DNA from: Candidatus Scatomonas pullistercoris
Lineage (GTDB): Bacteria; Bacillota; Clostridia; Lachnospirales; Lachnospiraceae
Length of the DNA stretch: 64,000 nt
NCBI GenBank assembly: GCA_018713515.1
Contig: DVOO01000011.1
Location: 1 to 64,000, forward strand
Reading direction: 5' to 3'
Below the pieces are notes generated by a model, which worked only from the letters and a program-made list of their open reading frames with translations, had not been told where the DNA came from and searched no databases. Positions within the stretch are counted from its first letter, which is position 1; the number at the start of each line of letters is the position of its first letter. Positions 34,580 to 40,304 of the stretch are shown piece after piece. The position numbers were made by a program, and so were the translations under genes.

Positions 34580-35878
34580 ATGGGACTGATTGAACAGATT
34601 CGGGATGCCGGTGTCGTGGGTGCAGGCGGCGCCGGATTTCCAACCGACAAAAAACTGAACTGCAAGGCGGAAATATTTATTGTAAATGGAATTGAGTGCG
34701 AGCCGCTGCTGCGGACGGACCGTCATGTGATGGAACAGTACGCGCCGCAGATCGTGAAGACCGTGCGCGCCATCCGGGACAGCCTGGGGGCCAGGCGGGC
34801 GGTAATCGCCGTAAAGGAACATTATGAAAAGGCGGTGGAGGCTCTGCGGGCGGCTGTAAAGGGTACGAAGGTGGAGCTGTATCTGTCGGAATCCTTTTAT
34901 CCGGCCGGGGATGAGCAGACGCTGGTTCACTGTGTGACCGGGCGAACAGTCCCAACGGGAGGAATTCCCCTGGATGTGGGCTGTGTGGTCAGCAATGTGA
35001 GTACGGTGCTGAACATCGCGCAGGCCATGGAGGGGCGACCGGTGACCGAAAAGATGGTTACCGTTTCCGGCAGCGTGGCGCATCCCGTCACCGTATCCTG
35101 CCCCATCGGAACACCGCTGTCGCTGCTGCTTCAGGCGGCAGGCGGAGCGTCGGGTGACTGTATCTATATTGTGGGTGGTCCGCTGATGGGAAGGATCACA
35201 GAAGATCTGACGGAGCCGGTGACAAAGACCACGGGCGGGCTGCTGGCCATTCCCAGAGGGCATGCGCTGCTGACCAAAAAGGTCAGGAGCAGCCGGGATG
35301 CCATGCTGGCCAGAGCAGTCTGCAGCCAGTGCTCCATGTGTACCCAGATGTGCCCGAGAAATGCCCTGGGACTGAACGTCCAGCCCCACAAGGCCATGCG
35401 GGCCCTGGCGGCCGGAAATGAAAGCCTGCTGGGTGATGTAAACGGCGTGTTCTCCTGCTGTGACTGCGGGATCTGTACCTATTTTGCCTGCAATTTCGGT
35501 CTGAAGCCGAATCAGGCAATGCAGCAGGCCAAAGCGGCGCTGCAGGCCCGGGGGATCCGCCCGGAGAAGGAAGTCAAATATGAGGCGGACCGGGGCATTG
35601 AGCAGAAGCGGGTTCCCACGGAAAGACTTCTGCTGCGGCTGGATCTGAAGAGGTATGACAGAGAGGCGCCCATGGGAGCATTTGTGGACTGCAGCGATGT
35701 GAAAATTCCGCTGAAAATGCATATCGGCGGACCTGACAAAGCGCTGGTGACGGCGGGACAGCAGGTGACAAAGGGGCAGCTGATCGCGGAGCCGGAGGGT
35801 ATGGGTGCCAGGATCCATGCATCCATAGACGGAACGGTTGTGTCGGTGACAGAAGAATTCATAGAGATAAGGAAGTGA
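34580..35878 (+). CDS. pduS: PduS-type RnfC-like flavoprotein with two Fe-S clusters
   Basis: A 432-residue protein with the PduS/RnfC layout: a FMN/NADH-binding N-terminus (GVVGAGGAGFPTDKKL, IVNGIECEPLLRTDR), the middle YPAGDEQTLVHCVTGR and TVLNIAQAMEGRPV blocks, then two 4Fe-4S motifs CSQCSMCTQMCPRNALG (about 250-266) and CCDCGICTYFACNF (about 293-306), and a C-terminal biotinyl/lipoyl-like barrel. It oxidises NADH and passes electrons on, recycling cofactor for the aldehyde dehydrogenase. It starts seven bases after that gene. The adjacent BMC-T protein with pore cysteine is the expected exit for electrons. Confidence 0.9.
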   Translation: MGLIEQIRDAGVVGAGGAGFPTDKKLNCKAEIFIVNGIECEPLLRTDRHVMEQYAPQIVKTVRAIRDSLGARRAVIAVKEHYEKAVEALRAAVKGTKVELYLSESFYPAGDEQTLVHCVTGRTVPTGGIPLDVGCVVSNVSTVLNIAQAMEGRPVTEKMVTVSGSVAHPVTVSCPIGTPLSLLLQAAGGASGDCIYIVGGPLMGRITEDLTEPVTKTTGGLLAIPRGHALLTKKVRSSRDAMLARAVCSQCSMCTQMCPRNALGLNVQPHKAMRALAAGNESLLGDVNGVFSCCDCGICTYFACNFGLKPNQAMQQAKAALQARGIRPEKEVKYEADRGIEQKRVPTERLLLRLDLKRYDREAPMGAFVDCSDVKIPLKMHIGGPDKALVTAGQQVTKGQLIAEPEGMGARIHASIDGTVVSVTEEFIEIRK

Positions 35879-35882
35879 GACG

Positions 35883-36428
35883 ATGGGCGCTATTGGCATG
35901 AATGAAGTAATGAGCATACCGGCAGGCATGGAGGCCTGCGACGCCATGCTGAAGGCGGCGGAGGTGGAGCTTGTCAGCGCGGGCTGTGTCTGCGCGGGAA
36001 AATACTATATCGTCGTGGCCGGAGATGTGGCCGCTGTGCGTTCTTCCGTGGAAGCCGGCAGGGAGACGGCGGAAAGCCAGCTGATTGACAGTATGGTGAT
36101 CCCCAATGTAGATTCCCAGGTGGCGCCGGCCATCAGCGCGTGCACCCTGGTGGACCGTCTGCAGGCTCTGGGAATTATGGAGACGTATTCGCTGTGCGCA
36201 GCCGTACAGGCCGCGGACGCGGCGGCAAAAGCAGCGGAGGTGGATCTTCTGGAGGTACGGCTGGGCAGAGGCCTGGGAGGCAAATCCTTTATTCTTCTGA
36301 CAGGGGAGGTGGCTGCTGTGGAAGCAGCGGTCCGGGCTGCGGAGGCCCTGGAGGAGACGAAAGGACTGATGGCCAGGAGCGTGGTCATTGCTTCACCCCA
36401 TCCGGATATGCTCAAAGCAATCGGCTGA
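35883..36428 (+). CDS. tandem-domain shell protein (BMC-T, PduT type)
   Basis: A 181-residue protein made of two BMC repeats (about 1-88 and 96-181), each with the shell-domain pattern EACDAMLKAAEVELVSAG...VVAGDVAAV and AAVQAADAAAKAAEVDLLEVRL...LLTGEVAAVEAAVRAAE. In the first repeat, VCAGKY places Cys37 where PduT has the pore cysteine that holds a 4Fe-4S cluster in trimers (PduT: CPGKY). The protein follows pduS by four bases, and PduS-PduT pairing for electron transfer across the shell is the natural reading. The repeats are more alike in length than in sequence. Confidence 0.9.
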   Translation: MGAIGMNEVMSIPAGMEACDAMLKAAEVELVSAGCVCAGKYYIVVAGDVAAVRSSVEAGRETAESQLIDSMVIPNVDSQVAPAISACTLVDRLQALGIMETYSLCAAVQAADAAAKAAEVDLLEVRLGRGLGGKSFILLTGEVAAVEAAVRAAEALEETKGLMARSVVIASPHPDMLKAIG

Positions 36429-36456
36429 TTGACAAATGCGGAAAGATGCCGCACAA
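36428..36456 (+). promoter_or_regulatory. possible internal promoter before the BMC-H gene
   Basis: TTGACA at 36428-36433, beginning at the last base of the BMC-T stop, a 17-base spacer and CACAAT at 36451-36456. The 106-base gap to the next gene is the largest in the operon, consistent with extra transcription of the major shell hexamer. Confidence 0.45.
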
Positions 36457-36534
36457 TAAAAGAGATATGGAATCTCTCTGAAAAACTGTATGGAAATAAA
36501 CTATAAATAATAAAAATGTATGGAGGATATGACA

Positions 36535-36825
36535 ATGAAAGAAGCATTAGGAATGATCGAAACCCGCGGACTGATTGGCTCTATCGAGGCAGCGGATGCT
36601 ATGGTAAAGGCGGCCAATGTGCGTCTGATCGGCAAAGTGCAGATCGGTTCCGGACTGGTGACGGTTATGGTCCGCGGTGATGTGGGGGCCGTGAAGGCGG
36701 CAGTGGATGCAGGCGCGGCAGCGGCAAAACGGGTCGGAGAGCTGTACGGAGTACACGTAATCCCGCGTCCCCATGCGGATGTGGAGTTCATTCTGCCCAC
36801 TCTGGACCGCGGCGAAGAGGAGTAA
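36535..36825 (+). CDS. hexameric shell protein (BMC-H, PduA/EutM family)
   Basis: A 96-residue single-domain shell protein, normal length. [21 protein letters not shown] and [41 protein letters not shown] are the BMC fold, and the KVQIGSG loop lines the hexamer pore. It forms the flat facets of the compartment. The start at 36535 follows GGAGGATATGACA; ATGs at 36520 and 36529 overlap the ribosome site. It is the only BMC-H in the window, so facets are probably built from this protein and the BMC-T protein alone unless other shell genes exist elsewhere. Confidence 0.94.
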   Translation: MKEALGMIETRGLIGSIEAADAMVKAANVRLIGKVQIGSGLVTVMVRGDVGAVKAAVDAGAAAAKRVGELYGVHVIPRPHADVEFILPTLDRGEEE

Positions 36826-36828
36826 CGC

Positions 36829-37095
36829 ATGTATGCCGGCGTGGTGGCCGGGTCTGTGGTGGCGACAGTAAAGGATCCGGCGCTGGAGGGAGTGCCGCTG
36901 CTGGTCGTCCGCAAGATGGAAAACGGCAAAGAAGGAGAGCTTATCATTGCGGCAGACCAGACCCGCCAGGCGGGGATCGGCGATTATATTTACCTGATCG
37001 GGTCCAAGGAGGCGGCCAGAATTTTCCGCTGCGGCAATATACCGGTGGATGCAGCCATTGTGGGATTTATCGATACTTATAACGAAGAGCTTTAG
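36829..37095 (+). CDS. microcompartment vertex protein (BMC-P), copy 2
   Basis: An 88-residue EutN/CcmL-family protein: MYAGVVAGSVVATVKDPALEGVPLLVV, IIAADQTRQAGIGDYIYLIGSKEAARI and AAIVGFIDTY. Four bases after the BMC-H gene, whose end carries the GAGGAG ribosome site. It is clearly distinct from copies 1 and 3, so the three vertex proteins are not a recent duplication. Confidence 0.92.
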   Translation: MYAGVVAGSVVATVKDPALEGVPLLVVRKMENGKEGELIIAADQTRQAGIGDYIYLIGSKEAARIFRCGNIPVDAAIVGFIDTYNEEL

Positions 37096-37109
37096 GAAGG
37101 GGGAAGGAG

Positions 37110-37406
37110 ATGCGTCTGGCAAAAGTCGTGGGAAATGTGGTTTCCACGGTCAAGGATGACGGATACAGAGGATATAAGCTGATGCTGGTAGAATACTTTG
37201 ATCCGGCCACAGGCGATCCCCAGGGCCCCCGGATGATTGCCTTTGACTGCGCGGATGCCGGTGTGGGCGATATTGTTCTCGTCAACACGGACGGCGGAGC
37301 CGGCAATATGCTGTTCGATGATGAGTATGGTATTTTTGATCTGGTGATCTGCGGAGTGGTAGATCGTTATACAGTAGATGGAAGCACCCGGGTGATACAT
37401 GGATAA
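37110..37406 (+). CDS. microcompartment vertex protein (BMC-P), copy 3
   Basis: A 98-residue EutN/CcmL-family protein: MRLAKVVGNVVSTVKDDGYRG, MLVEYFDPATG, IAFDCADAGVGDIVLVNTDGGAGNM and VICGVVDRYTV. It begins 14 bases after copy 2 with GGGGGAAGGAG as ribosome site. In other compartments several BMC-P types form mixed vertices; the reason for three here is not known. Confidence 0.92.
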   Translation: MRLAKVVGNVVSTVKDDGYRGYKLMLVEYFDPATGDPQGPRMIAFDCADAGVGDIVLVNTDGGAGNMLFDDEYGIFDLVICGVVDRYTVDGSTRVIHG

Positions 37407-37424
37407 GAAGGAGAGCTGTGGTAC

Positions 37425-37937
37425 ATGGGACAGGAGATAACGGGAGCTGTCGGGGGTCCGCGGGAGATTGCCGGCGGACTGGCCGGCATTTACGAGGACT
37501 TTACAGAGTCTGTGCAGTCGCTGGGAGGAAAGGGCCGGAAGCGTTCCGGAAAGTTTGCCTCCAGCGTTATGCAGTGGGTAGGAGGAAGCCGCGCAGTGTC
37601 GGACCGGGAACAGCTTTGCAACAAATTCCTGGCGGATGTGCAGGGGCAGCTGGAGCGGCTTACCCTGGCGCTGGAGACGGCGGATGAGGCGGAGCGGACG
37701 GAGGCCTGCGGGATTGCGGCCTGGATTCTTACCGAGCCCCGTCCTGCAAAATCGGATTCCACCACAGATCTGATGAAAAGAGCTGTGATCGGACAGGTCA
37801 TTCCCTTTTTGGAGTATGTGGAAAAGGAACGGCTGGTTCAGATACGGGACCGCATGGGGCAGGCTTATACCAGGTGGCAGCTTCTGCCCGTAGAAAAGGA
37901 TGTAAAAAAGGAGCTGGACCGGCTGATCGGCCGGTAG
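37425..37937 (+). CDS. unrecognised protein, last gene of the microcompartment operon
   Basis: A 170-residue soluble, largely helical protein; I do not recognise the family. The N-terminal 40 residues are Gly-rich (EITGAVGGPREIAGGLAGIYED, QSLGGKGRKRSGK) and the rest has several amphipathic helices (REQLCNKFLADVQGQLERLTLALE; VEKDVKKELDRLIGR). No metal motif, signal peptide or membrane helix is seen. It follows the third BMC-P by 18 bases with AAGGAGAGCTG as ribosome site, so it is very likely part of the compartment system: cargo, assembly factor or chaperone are all possible. It deserves to be treated as an orphan member of the system. Confidence 0.7.
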   Translation: MGQEITGAVGGPREIAGGLAGIYEDFTESVQSLGGKGRKRSGKFASSVMQWVGGSRAVSDREQLCNKFLADVQGQLERLTLALETADEAERTEACGIAAWILTEPRPAKSDSTTDLMKRAVIGQVIPFLEYVEKERLVQIRDRMGQAYTRWQLLPVEKDVKKELDRLIGR

Positions 37938-37949
37938 CGCGAAGCCAAA

Positions 37950-38001
37950 GAACAGCCGCCGCAGAAACAGATAGTTCTTTATCTGTTCTGCGGCGGCTGT
38001 T
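37950..38001 (+). terminator. hairpin after the microcompartment operon
   Basis: AACAGCCGCCGCAGAAACAGAT pairs with ATCTGTTctGCGGCGGCTGTT in a very stable stem. There is no clear T run, so it could be a terminator or an mRNA-stabilising 3' structure. A second perfect stem, GCCGGTATTC/GAATACCGGC, lies at 38022-38045. Nothing else was seen in the 364-base gap up to 38225. Confidence 0.55.
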
Positions 38002-38225
38002 GCTGTGCGTAAAAAAGGAGGGCCGGTATTCTTTCGAATACCGGCGTATGAAAAAGATTATATATAAAGTTTGGTTGGCGGTGGACAGCACCTGCGGAAG
38101 TACCCTTCCTACGCTATTATCATAGCGGATGCCTGTGAAAGAAGTATGTGCAGTATTTGAAAAGATTGTAAACGAATTGTGAACCTATATAAAAAAGACG
38201 CGGGAAGACATATGTATCGGAGCTC

Positions 38226-38254
38226 TTGACAGAAAAAGAAAATTCTGATATGCT
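38226..38254 (+). promoter_or_regulatory. promoter of the DUF134/NifX fusion gene
   Basis: TTGACA (38226-38231), 17-base spacer, TATGCT (38249-38254), 47 bases before the start. Confidence 0.65.
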
Positions 38255-38301
38255 GAAGAAAGTAAATGGCATATGCCAAAAACTGAAGGGAGGAACTGCA
38301 G

Positions 38302-39063
38302 ATGCCAAGACCCTGTAAACGGAGGCGCATCTGTTCACTTCCGATCTGCCGGGCATTCTATCCCGCAGGGCAGGAAGAAGAGGATGAGGCCGTCCGGATG
38401 ACACTGGATGAATACGAAGCTGTCCGGCTCATTGACCTGGAAGGCCTGAATCAGGGAGAGTGTGCGGAGCGCATGCTGGTGGCGCGGACTACGGCCCAGG
38501 CCATCTATAACAGCGCCCGGAAAAAGCTGGCAGTATGCCTTGCCTATGGATTGCCCCTTCAGATCGGAGGAGGCGATTATGAGCTCTGTCGGGGTCAGGA
38601 TGAGGAATGCCATTGCGGATTTTGCAGAAAGAAAATTTTGGAAAGGAAGAATGGAAAAATGAAAATCGCGGTAACTTATGAAAACGGAGAAATTTTTCAG
38701 CATTTTGGACACACAGAGCAGTTTAAGATATACGAGGTGGAGGACGGAAAAGTAGTGAATTCTGCCGTGCAGAGTACCAACGGACAGGGACATGGAGCGC
38801 TGGCCGGAGTATTAAAAGAGAGCGGAGTGGATACCCTGATCTGCGGCGGAATCGGAGGAGGCGCCAGAACGGCTCTCCAGGAGGCGGGCGTCCAGCTGTA
38901 CGCCGGAGTCAGCGGAGATGCGGATCAGGCAGTGGCATCTCTTCTGGCCGGAACACTGGTGCAGAACGCGGAAGCAACCTGTGACCACCACGGACACGGA
39001 CATCACGAAGAAGGAGGCTGCGGCAGCCATGAGGGCAGCTGCGGAAATCACGGCTGCCACTGA
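38302..39063 (+). CDS. DUF134 DNA-binding / dinitrogenase iron-molybdenum cofactor-like fusion
   Basis: A 253-residue fusion. Residues 1-100 are a DUF134 helix-turn-helix domain (MPRPCKRRRICSLP, MTLDEYEAVRLIDLEGLNQ, ERMLVARTTAQAIYNSARKKLA), residues 100-112 a Cys-rich joint (CHCGFC), and residues 120-215 a NifX/NifB-type cofactor-binding domain (MKIAVTYENGEIFQHFGHTEQFKIYEV, LICGGIGGGARTAL). The tail is rich in His, Gly and Cys (DHHGHGHHEEGG, GNHGCH) and could bind metal. The same two domains occur as fused or adjacent genes in many anaerobes lacking nitrogenase, so it is not evidence of nitrogen fixation. Ribosome site AAGGGAGGAACTGCAG. Confidence 0.88.
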   Translation: MPRPCKRRRICSLPICRAFYPAGQEEEDEAVRMTLDEYEAVRLIDLEGLNQGECAERMLVARTTAQAIYNSARKKLAVCLAYGLPLQIGGGDYELCRGQDEECHCGFCRKKILERKNGKMKIAVTYENGEIFQHFGHTEQFKIYEVEDGKVVNSAVQSTNGQGHGALAGVLKESGVDTLICGGIGGGARTALQEAGVQLYAGVSGDADQAVASLLAGTLVQNAEATCDHHGHGHHEEGGCGSHEGSCGNHGCH

Positions 39064-39069
39064 GAAGAA

Positions 39070-39945
39070 TCAGGAAAGTTCCCGGAAGAATTCCTGGTAT
39101 TCTCCGGCAAAGATACTGTTGCGCCGCCAGATGAAAGAAATATTGTGCGTAATGTCGAAGTCTTTCAGAGGGATACGGATCAGGCTTCCGCGGCGGAGTC
39201 CTTCTTCGGCCACTGCTTCATAGAGAAAGGTGATGCCGCAGTTTTCCTCCGTCAGGACGCGGATGGTATGCATGTTGGTGATTTCCAGCACTTTGGAGAA
39301 ACGTCGGATGTCGTAGTTGTAGTGTTCCAGATACTGGGTAAGGATTTCACGGGTGCCGGATCCGGATTCCCGCAGCAGAAGTGTTTCGCTGAAAAGATCC
39401 TCAATGGACAGTTCTCCGGGCGGAAAAGAGTGGGAAGCGGAGGCAACCGGGATGAAGCGGAGACGCTTCCAGATCCGGAAATCGTAGGCGTCACTGGGGA
39501 AATGTCCTTCTACCACAGCCACATCCAGATCGCCGGAATCCAGAAGTTCCCGGAGCTTTCGTGTATTTTCCAGAACCAGCCGCAGGGATTTTTCAGGGTG
39601 TGCCTTAATAAAACGGCTTAAAGGAAGGGGGAGAAGGTATTCTCCCACGGTCATGGTGGCCCCAACAGCCAGAGGTTTGCTTCGGAGAGTGATTTCCCGG
39701 AGCTCCTTCTGCAGCAGAGCTTCGTCATCTCTTATGGTAATAAGAGCCCGCTGCAGATGCTCTCCCTGCTCCGTCAGGGAGAGCTTTTTTCCGTTCATGG
39801 AGAAGAGCCGGGCGCGGTAGTATTCTTCCAGATAATGGATGTGCTGTGATACGGCGGGCTGGGTGATGCCAAGCTCCGCTGCAGCCTTTGTGAAGTTCAT
39901 ATGGCGGCAGGCGCATAAAAAAGTTTCCGTGCGAAAATCCAGCAT
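39070..39945 (-). CDS. LysR-family transcriptional regulator
   Basis: A 291-residue LysR regulator. The N-terminal helix-turn-helix is FLCACRHMNFTKAAAELGITQPAVSQHIHYLEEYY (about 8-42, canonical LysR), followed by a periplasmic-binding-like effector domain (PLAVGATMTVGEYLLPLPLSRF, ESGSGTREILTQYLEHYN). The start is the ATG at 39945 after AAGGAGTTTTGCT; upstream in-frame ATGs at 39987 and 39963 overlap that site. It is divergent from the large oxidoreductase, whose own promoter lies about 260 bases away, and is its most likely regulator. Confidence 0.9.
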   Translation of the reverse strand: MLDFRTETFLCACRHMNFTKAAAELGITQPAVSQHIHYLEEYYRARLFSMNGKKLSLTEQGEHLQRALITIRDDEALLQKELREITLRSKPLAVGATMTVGEYLLPLPLSRFIKAHPEKSLRLVLENTRKLRELLDSGDLDVAVVEGHFPSDAYDFRIWKRLRFIPVASASHSFPPGELSIEDLFSETLLLRESGSGTREILTQYLEHYNYDIRRFSKVLEITNMHTIRVLTEENCGITFLYEAVAEEGLRRGSLIRIPLKDFDITHNISFIWRRNSIFAGEYQEFFRELS

Positions 39946-39978
39946 AGCAAAACTCCTTATCATAATTTTGTGATGCCA

Positions 39979-40040
39979 GGGTTCCAAGGCCTTTCGCCCA
40001 CATGAGCTTGCTCATCAGTGGGTGAAAGGCCTTGGGACCC
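39979..40040. repeat. long palindromic hairpin element
   Basis: 62-base near-perfect inverted repeat: GGGTtCCAAGGCCTTTC (39979-39995) with GAAAGGCCTTGGgACCC (40024-40040), then CCCAC/GTGGG and TGAGC/GCTCA around a TT loop. A 7-bp hairpin GTGGGAT/ATCCCAC follows at 40061-40078. Its core (GAGCTTGCTC) resembles that of the palindrome at 5194-5256. It sits between the divergent lysR and oxidoreductase genes but outside the visible promoter. Confidence 0.6.
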
Positions 40041-40198
40041 GCCCAGATATGAGCATAAAAGTGGGATGTATATCCCACGATATGCGAATATTGGGGGGAT
40101 TGTGGGAGTGCGCAGCACGGAACAATCCGTAGGCATCCTGGTTGGGGACTTTTATCCCAAACATCATTTTATTTTATTATAACATAAAGTATCATAAT

Positions 40199-40227
40199 TT
40201 TACATTATTATTATATGCGTGTACAAT
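40199..40227 (+). promoter_or_regulatory. promoter of the multidomain oxidoreductase gene
   Basis: TTTACA (40199-40204), 17-base spacer, TACAAT (40222-40227), about 78 bases before the start codon. Confidence 0.7.
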
Positions 40228-40304
40228 AGAGACAGTGAAAGGAAATCCCTGGATTTCCGGAAGCCTGCAGAATGGGTATGTGTTGAAAAATGGAGGGAAA
40301 AAAC

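Noticed and set aside
34373-35947. A 524-codon open frame antisense to pduS and neighbours
   Set aside because: Covers parts of three well-supported sense genes, no family features and no ribosome site.
38302-39063. Evidence of nitrogen fixation from the NifX-like domain
   Set aside because: The domain is widespread in anaerobes without nitrogenase, and no nif structural genes are present.
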